DNA of 54,520 nucleotides. Origin: Rhizobium sp. ASV8. Lineage in GTDB: Bacteria > Pseudomonadota > Alphaproteobacteria > Rhizobiales > Rhizobiaceae. Numbering within the stretch: the first letter of the stretch is position 1; each line of letters begins with the position of its first letter. Of the stretch, positions 16,235-25,933 are shown piece by piece. The notes beneath the pieces are model-generated. The model worked only from the letters and a program-made list of their open reading frames with translations. It had not been told where the DNA came from and did not search any database. Position numbers and translations under genes: made by a program. The DNA lies in contig NZ_JAELUG010000034.1 in assembly GCF_016429255.1 (NCBI RefSeq), positions 1 to 54,520 on the forward strand, given 5' to 3'.

Positions 16235-16516
16235 ATGAACGACAGCTTTCAGAAACATTCCCAGGCTTGGGTCAGCTTCTCCTACATTTCCTTCGCTGCC
16301 GCCGCATTCATGCTGTTTGTTGGTCTCTACATGATGCCGATCGATCTCTGGGGCAAAGGCTATCTCGCCATGGGTATCCTGATGTTGGTGCAGACGACGG
16401 TCAATGTGACCAAAACGGTTCGCGACAATTCCGAAGCTGACAAGCTGATCCGCAAAGTCGAGGATGCACGCACCGAAAAGCTTCTGGTTAAGTTCAATCG
16501 TGACGGTCAGGACTAA
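16235..16516 (+). CDS. YiaA/YiaB-like inner membrane protein
   Basis: The 93-residue protein has two membrane segments (about 15-34 and 43-62) with the sequence WVSFSYISF typical of YiaA/YiaB proteins, then a charged cytoplasmic tail. The role of the family is not settled; it is often found near pspA-type genes. It starts 44 bp after pspA with GAGAGG upstream and is probably co-transcribed. Confidence 0.8.
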   Translation: MNDSFQKHSQAWVSFSYISFAAAAFMLFVGLYMMPIDLWGKGYLAMGILMLVQTTVNVTKTVRDNSEADKLIRKVEDARTEKLLVKFNRDGQD

Positions 16517-16605
16517 ACTTTATTAACTGCGCCACAGGGTTGTATCTGCGCTCAATCTTTGCGTAACCACTCTGTGGCGTCTTGTTGGCAAACGAGGGGT
16601 ACGCC

Positions 16606-19600
16606 ATGCAAAAGCACCTGATGAGATCGAGGAAGTTCGCGCCATTGTTCTGGACGCAATTCCTTACCGCCTTCAACGATAATTTCCTCAAGCAGACATT
16701 GGTTTTCGTCATTCTCGCGCAGATGGCGACCGAAGGTGCGGCGCTTGTAACGCTTGCCGGCGGCATCTTCATCGTGCCGTTTCTGCTGCTCTCGGCGATT
16801 GCCGGCGAGCTTGCAGACAAATACGACAAGGCCAAGCTGGCGGAGCTGCTGAAGCGTTGCGAACTTGGCGTCGCCGCGATTTCCGTCGTCGGCATCGCCT
16901 TCTCCTCCATCTGGATCCTGATGCTTGCGCTCTTCGGCTTCGGCGTCATCTCCTCGCTCTTCGGGCCGATCAAATACGGCATCCTGCCGGATCACCTGGA
17001 AAACCGGGATCTGCCCAAGGCCAATGCCTGGATCGAGGGTGGTACTTTCATCGCCATTCTGACGGGCACGATGGTCGCCGCCGTTGCTTTCCGCGAAGGC
17101 GAGAATGTCTGGATTTTCGGACCGATGATGATGGGGCTTTCCATCCTCTGCTGGTTTGCCGCCCGCATGATCCCTTCGACCGGCTCCAAGGCGCCTGATC
17201 TCGCCATCGATACCAATATTGTGCGTTCCAGCTACAGGCTGGTCAACGAACTTCGCGCCGACAGCCGCATCTGGCGCGCCTCGCTGATGAACTGCTGGTT
17301 CTGGTTTGTCGGCGCATTCATCATGTCTATGCTGCCGGTCATGGTCACCGATATTCTCGGCGGCTCGGAAATCGTGGTTCCTGCCTATCTTGCGATCTTT
17401 GCCATATCGGTTGCGATCGGTTCGGCCATTGCCGGATGGATGGCTGCGGGCCGTATCGTGCTCTTGCCGGCTCCTGTGGGAATGCTGATCGTCGCGCTCT
17501 TCGGCATCGATCTGGCCTGGAACCTGTGGGGGCTTCAGTCGACCAGCCATGCCCAGACCATTCTCGATTTCTTCGCGGGACCAAAGACCATCCGAGTCGC
17601 CATCGATCTCGCCGGCATGGCGATCGGCGGCGCCTTCCTCGCCGTTCCGACTTTCGCAGCCATGCAGAGCTGGGCGAATGAGGATCGGCGTGCCCGCGTC
17701 ATCGGCGCATCGAATGTCCTGTCGGCTCTTTTCATTGCCGTGGGCTTGGCGCTTGTGGCCATCCTGCAAGCCGTCGGCCTGTCGGTCCCGGTCATCATTC
17801 TGAGCATATCCGCGCTCAATATCGCAATCGCCTGGATCATGCTGGAGATGTTGCCGACCAATGCCTTCCGCGATCTCATCTCCATTACCTTCCGCGCCTT
17901 CATGCGGTTGGAAGTCGAGGGTCTGGAGAACATCCGCAAGGCTGGCCCGGCACCGATCATCGCGCTCAACCATGTGAGCTTGCTGGATGGTGCGCTGGCG
18001 CTTGCCATCACGGAAGAAGAGCCGGTTTTCGCCATCGACTATGCATTTGCGAAGAAGTGGTGGGTGCGGCCGCTGTTGAAGAAGTGCAAGTTCCTGCCGC
18101 TCGACCCGACGAAGCCGATGGCGACGCGTTCGCTGATCAAGGTCATTCAGGACGGCAGCCCGGTCGGCATCTTTCCGGAAGGACGCCTGACCGTGACGGG
18201 CACTTTGATGAAGGTCTATGATGGCGCTGCGATGGTTGCCGACAAGACCGGCACGATGATCGTACCTGTCCGTATCGACGGTCTGGAGAAGAGCTATGCT
18301 TCCTATCTGTCCTCCAGCCACGTCCGCCGCCGCCTCTTCCCCAAGGTCAAGGTGACGATCCTCGAGCCGGTCAGGCTCGACGTTCCCCCGGAACTGAAGG
18401 GTCGTAAGCGGCGTATCGCAGCCGGTGCTGCGCTATATCAGGTCATGTCTGCACTGATGTTCCGCACGGCGGATACAGACAATACGGTGCTTGGCCGTGT
18501 TATCGAGAGCGCCCACGAGTATGGTGGCAAGAGGCTCGCCGTGGAGGACCCGCTCAGCGGCAAGCTGTCCTATGCCAAGCTACTGACAGGCGCTGCGGTA
18601 CTGGGTGCGAAGTTCAAGAAGATGTTCCCGAAGGAAAAGACGCTCGGCGTCATGCTGCCGAATGCCAATGGCACGGCTGCGACCGTCCTCGGCGTCATGT
18701 CGGCGGGCAAGGTTCCGGCCATGCTGAACTTTACGGCTGGTGCCGCCAATATCCTGTCCGCCTGCCGGACGGCAGAGGTGAAACATGTTCTGTCCTCACG
18801 CGCCTTTATCACGCAGGCAAAGCTTGGCCCGGTGGTCGAGGAACTGGAAAAACAGGTGACCTTCGTTTGGCTCGACGAGTTGCGCACGCAGATCACCTCC
18901 TTCGACAAGATCGTCGGTCTGATGCGCAAGTATCGGCCGCTGGTAAAACGCAGCGCCGACGATCCGGCCGTGATCCTCTTCACCTCCGGCTCCGAAGGTG
19001 CGCCGAAAGGCGTGGTGCTGACGCACCGCAATATCCTGTCGAACGCAGCCCAGGCCGCTTCGCGCATCGATTTCCACCCCGGCGACAAGGTGTTCAACAT
19101 CTTGCCGATGTTCCACTCCTTCGGCCTGACGGCAGGCACCATCCTGCCGCTGGTCTCGGGCGTTCCGGTGTTCTTTTATCCGTCACCGCTGCACTATCGT
19201 ATTGTACCGGAGCTGATCTACGTCTCCAACGCAACCATCGTCTTCGGCACGGATACGTTCCTGAACGGCTATGCGCGCACCGCCCATCCCTACGACCTGA
19301 GATCGATCCGCTACATCTTCTCGGGCGCCGAGCCCGTAAAGGCATCGACCCGTGAGGTCTATATGGAGAAATTCGGCCTGCGTATCCTCGAAGGCTACGG
19401 CGTGACCGAAGCGGCTCCGGTGATCTCGCTGAATACGCCGATGTACAATCGCTCGGGAACGGTCGGAAAGATCATGCCGGGCATGGAATGGAAGCTCGAG
19501 CCGGTTCCGGGCATCGAGGAGGGCGGTCGCCTTCTCGTCCGCGGCGCCAACGTCATGGCCGGCTACTTGCGCGCCGACAACCCCGGCGTCCTCGAACCGC

Positions 19601-20001
19601 TGCCGGAGGGCTGGCACGATACCGGCGACATCGTCACCATCGACGAGGATGGTTTCGTCAAGATCCGCGGCCGCGCCAAGCGCTTTGCCAAGATCGGCGG
19701 CGAAATGGTGTCGCTTGCAGCAGTGGAAACGCTGGCCGCGCAGCTATGGCCAGGTGCGTTGAGTGTCGTCTCCTCGGTGCCCGACGCAAAAAAGGGTGAG
19801 CGTCTCATCCTCCTGACCGACGCCGCGAATGCGACGCGAAGCGATTTCCTCGCCTTTGCCAAATCGAAGGGCGCCACGGAAATGATGGTCCCCGCCGAAG
19901 TGACGGTCGGCAAGGTGCCGGTTCTCGGCTCCGGCAAGGTGGATTTCGTGACGGCCCGTGCCATGGCGCTTCAGGGCCTTTCAGAGCAGCAGGCGGCGTA
20001 A
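16606..20001 (+). CDS. Trifunctional lysophospholipid transporter / 2-acyl-GPE acyltransferase / acyl-ACP synthetase (LplT-Aas fusion)
   Basis: The 1131-residue protein has three parts. Residues 1-420 form a major-facilitator transporter like LplT. Residues about 430-620 form a PlsC-type acyltransferase with the H-x4-D motif NHVSLLD (H456, D461) and FPEGR at 523. Residues about 650-1120 form an acyl-activating AMP-binding enzyme with the P-loop-like TSGSEGAPKG near 793. In E. coli LplT flips lysophosphatidylethanolamine inward and Aas re-acylates it. The start is the ATG at 16606, with GAGGGG before it. It follows the YiaA-like gene by 89 bp. An extended, overlapping minus-strand frame here is a shadow. 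Confidence 0.92.
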   Translation: MQKHLMRSRKFAPLFWTQFLTAFNDNFLKQTLVFVILAQMATEGAALVTLAGGIFIVPFLLLSAIAGELADKYDKAKLAELLKRCELGVAAISVVGIAFSSIWILMLALFGFGVISSLFGPIKYGILPDHLENRDLPKANAWIEGGTFIAILTGTMVAAVAFREGENVWIFGPMMMGLSILCWFAARMIPSTGSKAPDLAIDTNIVRSSYRLVNELRADSRIWRASLMNCWFWFVGAFIMSMLPVMVTDILGGSEIVVPAYLAIFAISVAIGSAIAGWMAAGRIVLLPAPVGMLIVALFGIDLAWNLWGLQSTSHAQTILDFFAGPKTIRVAIDLAGMAIGGAFLAVPTFAAMQSWANEDRRARVIGASNVLSALFIAVGLALVAILQAVGLSVPVIILSISALNIAIAWIMLEMLPTNAFRDLISITFRAFMRLEVEGLENIRKAGPAPIIALNHVSLLDGALALAITEEEPVFAIDYAFAKKWWVRPLLKKCKFLPLDPTKPMATRSLIKVIQDGSPVGIFPEGRLTVTGTLMKVYDGAAMVADKTGTMIVPVRIDGLEKSYASYLSSSHVRRRLFPKVKVTILEPVRLDVPPELKGRKRRIAAGAALYQVMSALMFRTADTDNTVLGRVIESAHEYGGKRLAVEDPLSGKLSYAKLLTGAAVLGAKFKKMFPKEKTLGVMLPNANGTAATVLGVMSAGKVPAMLNFTAGAANILSACRTAEVKHVLSSRAFITQAKLGPVVEELEKQVTFVWLDELRTQITSFDKIVGLMRKYRPLVKRSADDPAVILFTSGSEGAPKGVVLTHRNILSNAAQAASRIDFHPGDKVFNILPMFHSFGLTAGTILPLVSGVPVFFYPSPLHYRIVPELIYVSNATIVFGTDTFLNGYARTAHPYDLRSIRYIFSGAEPVKASTREVYMEKFGLRILEGYGVTEAAPVISLNTPMYNRSGTVGKIMPGMEWKLEPVPGIEEGGRLLVRGANVMAGYLRADNPGVLEPLPEGWHDTGDIVTIDEDGFVKIRGRAKRFAKIGGEMVSLAAVETLAAQLWPGALSVVSSVPDAKKGERLILLTDAANATRSDFLAFAKSKGATEMMVPAEVTVGKVPVLGSGKVDFVTARAMALQGLSEQQAA

Positions 20002-20024
20002 GCCCGATGGCTTAGCAGAAGGGG

Positions 20025-20093
20025 GCCGGTCGGTGACTTGAGCTACCGACCGGCGCTTGACGTTAGGGCCTGCCTCCAAGTTAGGAGGCAGGC
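20025..20093. terminator. Two hairpins between convergent genes
   Basis: GCCGGTCGGT with ACCGACCGGC (about 20025-20054) and GCCTGCCTCC with GGAGGCAGGC (20068-20077, 20084-20093) form stems of 9-10 bp. They end the acyltransferase unit; the second overlaps the stop codon of the convergent kinase gene. Confidence 0.55.
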
Positions 20094-21094
20094 GGCAGCG
20101 TAATTTGAAACGTCGTGCCGGCCTTGCCACTTTCCAGCAACTCGATTGTGCCGCCATGCGAGGCGAGCATGGCGCGGACGATACCGAGGCCCATGCCGGT
20201 GCCGCCATTCTCGCGCCGGGTCGAGAAAAAGGGCTCGAAGATGCGTTCGCGATTGCCATCGGCAATGCCGCGACCATTGTCGCGAATTCGAACCGCCATT
20301 CTGCGTCCATCACTGCTCGCTTCGAGCGCAAAACTGTTGGCGCCGTTTTGGCAGGCATTCTCCGCCAGATTGGCAAAGACAATGCCTGCCGCCTCGCCGG
20401 GGAGGGCTAGCCTCTCTTCACCACTTCCGTCATCGCTGATCACCAGCTGGCGAAATTGCTTCTTGAGTTGGGCTAGGACGTCGCTGATGCTGCAGGAGCC
20501 CTGTTCGGACGGCAGCTCGGCTTTTGCCAGGTCCCGGAGACGCGACAGCAGCGTATCCAGCCGCTCCGCATCTGCGATGATATTGGCAAGAAAGCGATTG
20601 CGCTGCTCCAGGCTCATTGGGTTGCCCTCATCATCGTCGCGCAGCAACTCCGCTGCGCCCTTGATCGAGGTGAGGGGGGATTTCAGTTCATGCGAGACAT
20701 GTGCCGCGAAGGTGCGGACATGATCTGAATGATCGACCAGCTTGCCGGCAAGGTCGAGGAAACTCTGTGACAGCGTCGCCACTTCCCGCGTGCCGTAGTT
20801 GTCGAGCGGCCGGATCGCCGCCCGGCCGCCCCGGGCGATTTCCTCAGTGCGGGCGATCAGGGCATTGATCGGCACCGTCAGGGTCCGCGTCAGGACATAG
20901 GCGACCACCAATGTCAGGAGCAAAACGATGGCGAGCGTAGCGATCTCTGCCGGCGCTATGGCGCCGGATGCGGCGCGCACGGCGCGAAACCAGATGACGG
21001 TCAACACTGGCAGTGTCATCACGGTCAAAAGCACGGCATAGACGATGAGATACAATGGCGGCCGCCATTTCGGCTTCACCCGTGGAGCGCCCAT
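20081..21094 (-). CDS. Sensor histidine kinase of the DUF4173 cluster
   Basis: The 337-residue protein has two membrane segments (about 13-34 and 45-67) with almost no periplasmic loop, a HAMP linker, the H-box HVSHELKSP with H135, and N, G1 and G2 boxes (NLAENACQNGA, DNGRGI, GGTGMGLGI). The tiny periplasmic loop suggests it senses through the membrane or a partner protein. Its gene start touches the stop of the response regulator, and both follow the DUF4173 membrane-protein gene. Confidence 0.92.
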   Translation of the reverse strand: MGAPRVKPKWRPPLYLIVYAVLLTVMTLPVLTVIWFRAVRAASGAIAPAEIATLAIVLLLTLVVAYVLTRTLTVPINALIARTEEIARGGRAAIRPLDNYGTREVATLSQSFLDLAGKLVDHSDHVRTFAAHVSHELKSPLTSIKGAAELLRDDDEGNPMSLEQRNRFLANIIADAERLDTLLSRLRDLAKAELPSEQGSCSISDVLAQLKKQFRQLVISDDGSGEERLALPGEAAGIVFANLAENACQNGANSFALEASSDGRRMAVRIRDNGRGIADGNRERIFEPFFSTRRENGGTGMGLGIVRAMLASHGGTIELLESGKAGTTFQITLPPAS

Positions 21095-21798
21095 CAGGCG
21101 ATTCCTTCCGTGTCTGCGGTCAGCTTGAAGCCGATGCCGTGTACGGTGGCAATGATACCCTTGCCACCGGCGGCCGAAAGCTTGGCACGAATATTGCGGA
21201 TATGGCTGTCTATGGTGCGGTCGGCAACCTGCATATCGGGCCCATATGCCGCTTCCATCAGCTGGTCGCGGCTGAAGACGATCTCCGGGCGCGACAGCAG
21301 TGTGTCGAGAATGGAGAATTCCAGTGCTGTCAGGGGCAGCGGGATATCAGCGAAACTCGCGGTACGACCGCCGCGATGGAGCTGCAGCGGGCCGAGGGAA
21401 ACGGAGCCATTGCTCGCATTGGGCTCCGAGCCTTGTCCGCTGCGCTTCAGAATGGCCTTGACCCGCGCGACGAGCTCGCGCGGGCTGAAAGGCTTGGTGA
21501 CATAGTCGTCGCCACCGATCTCGAGACCGAGAACCCGGTCTATCTCCTCGTCACGGGCCGAGAGGAAGAGGATCGGAAGATTCGATGTCTTGCGAATGCG
21601 CCGACACACCTCGAGGCCATCCATGTCCGGCATGCCGACATCCAGCACGATCAGATCGAGGCCTCCGCGATGAAAGGCCATCATGGCCTCCGTGCCGTTG
21701 CGGGCCGTCGTCGTCGTCATGCCGGCGCGATCGAGCGCGAAGCAGATCACGTCACGAATATTGGGTTCGTCGTCGACGACGAGGATGCGCTGGGCCAT
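21094..21798 (-). CDS. OmpR-family response regulator of the DUF4173 cluster
   Basis: The receiver domain has VDDE, phosphoacceptor D53 (IVLDVGMP) and TKPF, followed by an OmpR-type winged helix (about 140-232). The ATG at 21798 gives the normal N-terminus MAQRILVVDDE. A GTG at 21819 that overlaps the upstream stop as GTGA is a real alternative and would add seven residues. It is the cognate partner of the kinase at 20081. Confidence 0.92.
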   Translation of the reverse strand: MAQRILVVDDEPNIRDVICFALDRAGMTTTTARNGTEAMMAFHRGGLDLIVLDVGMPDMDGLEVCRRIRKTSNLPILFLSARDEEIDRVLGLEIGGDDYVTKPFSPRELVARVKAILKRSGQGSEPNASNGSVSLGPLQLHRGGRTASFADIPLPLTALEFSILDTLLSRPEIVFSRDQLMEAAYGPDMQVADRTIDSHIRNIRAKLSAAGGKGIIATVHGIGFKLTADTEGIA

Positions 21799-21815
21799 AG
21801 GATAGAAGTCCTGAT

Positions 21816-23324
21816 TCACCCGTTCGTTTTCTTCGTTTCCGCCTCGTCTTGCAAGAGTTGCCTCTTCTTGAGGTAGGCGTCGAGGCGTGCGGTCCTATAT
21901 GTCCAGCTTCGCCAATCATGCGAGCGTTCGACATGCCGCCAGAAAAGCGCTTCGCGTATCCCGCGGACGGCTGTGTTGGCGGGCATTGATGCCAGATAGG
22001 TGTCGAGCGCGGGTATGCTCGCCGGCCCGAGCGTTGCGAGATAGTAAGCATCGAGAGGAATGCCTTCGCCCGATATTTCGCGGCTGTGGGCGACGTTGAA
22101 ACGGGCGATGAAGGCGGGGATATCGATCAATGCGGCGGCATAGAGCGTGATGACCAGCGTCGCGGAGCTGAGCGCAATGAGCCATTCATTGGAACGGTGC
22201 AAGAGAATACGCAGGAGGATTAGGAAGAGGCCGATTGCGACAAGGCCCATCCAAATGCCAGCCGCAACGCGCAGCTCGGTCAGCGAATAGACTTCGACAT
22301 AGAGCTCGAGCCGCAGAATTGAGGAGAGGCATAGCAGGATGTTCTGCGCGATCCACAGATGCACGAGGCCACGCAGCAGCCTGCTTTTGTCCCCAGGTCC
22401 ATTCCGGCGCATCGCCGCCAACACGAAGACTGCGGCCAGGAGGGCGGTCACCATCAACGGATAGGCGCCGCGATGGACATATTCGGCATGGCTCATGCCG
22501 TCTGGCAGGCTTGCTCCGCCCCATAGATAGGCAAGATCAAGCAGGGTCTCTACGGCAAACAGCGCGTTGAAGACGACGAGCGAGCGCATAAGAGCGGTGC
22601 GGCCGAAAACGCCGTCTTCGAGCGCCGGGGAGTCGTCCGTAATCTTCTGCTGGCGAGGACGGCGACGTTTTAGGCGCGGACGAAGCAAGAGGGATAGGCA
22701 TAAGGCGACGAGGAGCCAAAAGCCCATGCGCCAGACACTCAATATCTGCAGGAGGAAGGTGAGGTCGATGCTGCGCAGCGTCTTGTCGATCAGAGGATTG
22801 GCCATGGCAAAGAGAGCCAGGAAACAGGCGGCAAAACCCAGCGGCACGATCCAACCGCGCAGGTGATGCCAGGCGTTTTGCGCCGATGGAGTCTGCAGCC
22901 TCCTCAGCCGGCGATGGCTTGATTGCCGGAAGGGCCGCAGCGGCGCACCTAGGAAGAGACGGAGCAGGACGAGCGGTAAACGGGTCCATTGTCGAGGAAT
23001 AAGACCGGCAGCCCCGAGCGAGGCGCTGCAAAGGCCGAGAAGGCCGACGATGATGCCCATCCAGGATGCGGTTTCGACAAGCGGCGCCGATGCCAGGAGG
23101 CCAAAAGCCAGAAGGGCTGAAATTCGCGGCCTGGATATCGGTCTTCTGGGACACATCAGTAGACCGACGACGACGATGTTGGCGAAAAGAAAGAAATTGA
23201 GACCCGGATTCCTGTCGAAGAGCAGTATGTCGGCGACTATGACGAGAGTGATCAATATCAGTGGTTTGCGATTGGAGTTGCTTGCGGGTTTCGTCGAAAG
23301 GGCAGGCGCATCCGAGAGGCTCAT
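21816..23324 (-). CDS. DUF4173-type polytopic membrane protein
   Basis: The product of about 502 residues has roughly a dozen hydrophobic segments and the DUF4153/DUF4173 signature region near the middle (RMGFWLLVALCLSLLLRPRLKRRRP, then FNALFAVETLLDLAYLWGG). The last 100 residues are soluble, with aromatic and charged content (LDAYYLATLGPASIPALDTYL). The family has no settled function. The start is at 23324 or 23330, both near GGAG; the long open frame further upstream lacks support. It is linked to a two-component pair by touching or overlapping ends, so it may be part of the signal input or the regulated output. Confidence 0.8.
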   Translation of the reverse strand: MSLSDAPALSTKPASNSNRKPLILITLVIVADILLFDRNPGLNFFLFANIVVVGLLMCPRRPISRPRISALLAFGLLASAPLVETASWMGIIVGLLGLCSASLGAAGLIPRQWTRLPLVLLRLFLGAPLRPFRQSSHRRLRRLQTPSAQNAWHHLRGWIVPLGFAACFLALFAMANPLIDKTLRSIDLTFLLQILSVWRMGFWLLVALCLSLLLRPRLKRRRPRQQKITDDSPALEDGVFGRTALMRSLVVFNALFAVETLLDLAYLWGGASLPDGMSHAEYVHRGAYPLMVTALLAAVFVLAAMRRNGPGDKSRLLRGLVHLWIAQNILLCLSSILRLELYVEVYSLTELRVAAGIWMGLVAIGLFLILLRILLHRSNEWLIALSSATLVITLYAAALIDIPAFIARFNVAHSREISGEGIPLDAYYLATLGPASIPALDTYLASMPANTAVRGIREALFWRHVERSHDWRSWTYRTARLDAYLKKRQLLQDEAETKKTNG

Positions 23325-24040
23325 CGGCATCGGCTCCGTGTTGTTCGTGCGACTCTCATAACGGGGATGATTTGAGCGCCCTCGGCAGGCCGCACAATTT
23401 GAGGGAGATAATCGTCCACCAACCACCAGCTTTCCTTGAGAAGGCTGGAAGGCAAGCGAGCGGGCGGGGTGATGGTTTCTTCGGGCGCTTTGTTCATGGC
23501 GCCATGGTGGCGCGCGCCTTTGCAGAAACCGTGCAGAGCGCGAGGAGCTATTCAGGAAAATCAGGACGGCTTTCAAGCCGGAACGGCGTGATTGCCTGTG
23601 CCGCCGTCAATACGGACAATAATTACAGACAGCGAATGCAACTATGGCGGAGATTGATTTCAAACCCGCGAGGACGACGCCTCGAAATGAGGCAGTCACT
23701 TGTGGAAGTTAAGTTTGCGTTCGCCAATTTGCGTTCCACTTATGGATTGCAGGTCTGAAAATCGATTTGTTGACCGCGCTGTCGTACTCACCCCTGACGA
23801 CAGCCGGGAGTCCCGGTGTCAGCCTTCGGCCGAAACCGGGATTCTCGTCAGTGGAATACAAGCGTGATGCCTTGGTGCAGCATATGGCGATAGGTCAGCA
23901 CAAGGAGAGTCGTCTAAAATTGACCGAAAAGTCCTTCTCCACGGCCTGTTTGCCTTTATCCTGAGCAACGGATGTCTTAACTGGGGGCAGCAAAGCAAGC
24001 GGTTGGGCATCCGAGAGCCAGTCGCAGAGGAAATCGGCAG
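23325..24040. other. About 715 bp without a convincing gene
   Basis: Only short shadow frames are present; the best (TTG start at 23767, 65 codons) has no ribosome site or recognisable product. There is a TTTGCGTTC direct repeat with a 14-bp period (23714-23722 and 23728-23736). The region must hold promoters for the DUF4173 cluster (leftward) and the diguanylate cyclase (rightward). Confidence 0.6.
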
Positions 24041-25843
24041 ATGAGAATTACGACAATTACGAATTGGGCCTACGGTATAACCGTGGTCCTGACCGTGCTG
24101 TCCGCTGCAGCTTTCATTCTGTCGGCTCGAAGCGCCACGCAGGAGCGACAGGCGGTCGAGCAGCACCTTTTGCTGAGCAGCATGGGGGAGGAGCTTGCGC
24201 TTGGCGCCGAGGAGACCACGGACGAAGCCCGCCTCTATGTCATGCGTGGCGAAGCGCGGCATCTTGAAGCTTTCACCGTCGATGAGGGCGAAGAGCGCCG
24301 GCGCGATACTGCAATCAATACGCTGCGCGGCCTTGGCCTTCCCGACGGCGAGTTGCAGATCGTCGAACAAGTCGTCAGCGATGCGGAGGCCCTGGACAAG
24401 ATTGAAGAGGCTGCGATTGCGACCTATCGCGGCGGTAATCAGTCGGGCGCGCGCGACACGTTGTTCGGCCCGGAGCATGAGCGTCTTCAGACGGCCCTTC
24501 TCAACGATGTCAGCCAATTCCGTTCCCTGGCGACGGCGCGCACCGAGGCCGCGGTCCACAGCGCTCAGGCGCGCAGCGACCTTTGGGGCGATGCAGCCAA
24601 GATCATGCTTGCCCTGACGGCAGTGATATTTCTCGGTGTGCTGTACTTCATTCTGCGGCGCAGGGTCGCGCTGCCGCTGGTCAGGATGACAGGTGTCGTC
24701 AATCGTCTTGCGCGGCAGGATTATGCCGTCGAGTTGCCTACCGAGCGTCGGCGCGACGAGATCGGCGAGATGAACGACGCGATCCAGATTTTCCGGGAGA
24801 ACGGCCTCGAACGAAACAGGCTGGACGCCGAGCGCAAGCGAGATCTGCAGACAAAGGACTACATCCTGCAGATGATGCATCGCCTGCAGGCCTGCTACGC
24901 TCAAAATGAGCTGGCGGAGGTCGTCGCACTTTTCGTGCCGCAAATCTTCCCAGGCATTGCCGGCAGCCTCTATACGATGAACGAGAGCAGATCAGCGTTG
25001 ACGGAGGTCAGTCGATGGCTGGACCCAACACACACGCAGCCTTCGTTTCCGGCAACGGCGTGCTGGGGGCTGCGCCGCGGGCGCCCGCATGTGAGCCATG
25101 TTGCGGACAATGATATAGCCTGCCAGCATCTGGACGAGTCTGGAGTTCCGGGTCTTTGTGTTCCCTTGACTGCGCTCGGCGAAGCGATCGGGCTTCTCTA
25201 TTTCGAAGATCGTACCAAGGATGCGACAGCGGTCGACGCGCCGCAGCTCTATCTTGAGCTGATCGCCGAAAATATCGGTCTCGCCATCGCCAATCTGCAA
25301 CTGCGTGACAAGCTTGTAAATCTTGCCGTACGCGACGCGCTGACCGGCCTTTTCAATCGGCGCTCCCTGGATGAAACCCTGAACAATCTTCACAGGGATC
25401 AGTCCGCGCAAAAGGTCGTCTGCATGATGATCGATATCGATCACTTCAAACGCTTCAACGACGAGTTCGGCCATGATGCCGGCGATGAGGTTCTGCGCCA
25501 TGTCGCACAGATTGTTTCCGATACCGTTGGCGGTATCGGGACGGTCTACCGTTTTGGCGGAGAGGAACTCACGGTCATTGCAACCGACATGTCGGACGAG
25601 CAGGGTTTCGATATTGCCGAAAAGCTCCGCACAAGCGTCTTTACGACGCCCTTTTCCTATCGCGGCCGCATCGTCGGCCCGCTTTCCATCTCCGTCGGCG
25701 TCGCTTCATCCCCAGTATCGGGACCGACGACGACACTGATCAACCGTGCCGATGGCGCCTTGCTCCAGGCCAAGCTGAATGGTCGCAACAAGACGGTCGC
25801 GGCCTTTGCCATGGGAGCGGAGGGAGAATTGAAACACGGGTAG
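24041..25843 (+). CDS. Membrane diguanylate cyclase with GAF and GGDEF domains
   Basis: The 600-residue protein has a membrane segment at about 10-30, a helical periplasmic sensor to about 180, a second segment at about 188-207, HAMP (208-262), a GAF-like domain (about 285-430) and a GGDEF domain (about 435-595). The active-site motif is GGEEL at 506-510, an accepted active variant. It should make cyclic di-GMP from GTP. No RxxD inhibitory site is obvious just before it. The gene stands alone; the signal is unknown. Confidence 0.9.
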   Translation: MRITTITNWAYGITVVLTVLSAAAFILSARSATQERQAVEQHLLLSSMGEELALGAEETTDEARLYVMRGEARHLEAFTVDEGEERRRDTAINTLRGLGLPDGELQIVEQVVSDAEALDKIEEAAIATYRGGNQSGARDTLFGPEHERLQTALLNDVSQFRSLATARTEAAVHSAQARSDLWGDAAKIMLALTAVIFLGVLYFILRRRVALPLVRMTGVVNRLARQDYAVELPTERRRDEIGEMNDAIQIFRENGLERNRLDAERKRDLQTKDYILQMMHRLQACYAQNELAEVVALFVPQIFPGIAGSLYTMNESRSALTEVSRWLDPTHTQPSFPATACWGLRRGRPHVSHVADNDIACQHLDESGVPGLCVPLTALGEAIGLLYFEDRTKDATAVDAPQLYLELIAENIGLAIANLQLRDKLVNLAVRDALTGLFNRRSLDETLNNLHRDQSAQKVVCMMIDIDHFKRFNDEFGHDAGDEVLRHVAQIVSDTVGGIGTVYRFGGEELTVIATDMSDEQGFDIAEKLRTSVFTTPFSYRGRIVGPLSISVGVASSPVSGPTTTLINRADGALLQAKLNGRNKTVAAFAMGAEGELKHG

Positions 25844-25933
25844 AGCTGGTTTTGCCGAGCCGGTTTGTGGTCTTGCTGGATGCGCGCTTCGATTGTAGGC
25901 TGTGAAAAGTTCGCATAGCGGAGGCGCGAATTC

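Noticed and set aside
16552..18321. 589-codon minus-strand frame
   Set aside because: Antisense shadow of the LplT-Aas fusion gene; composition unlike a real protein (very His/Asp/Arg-rich).
23767..23964. 65-codon frame with TTG start
   Set aside because: No ribosome site and no recognisable product; the region is otherwise non-coding.
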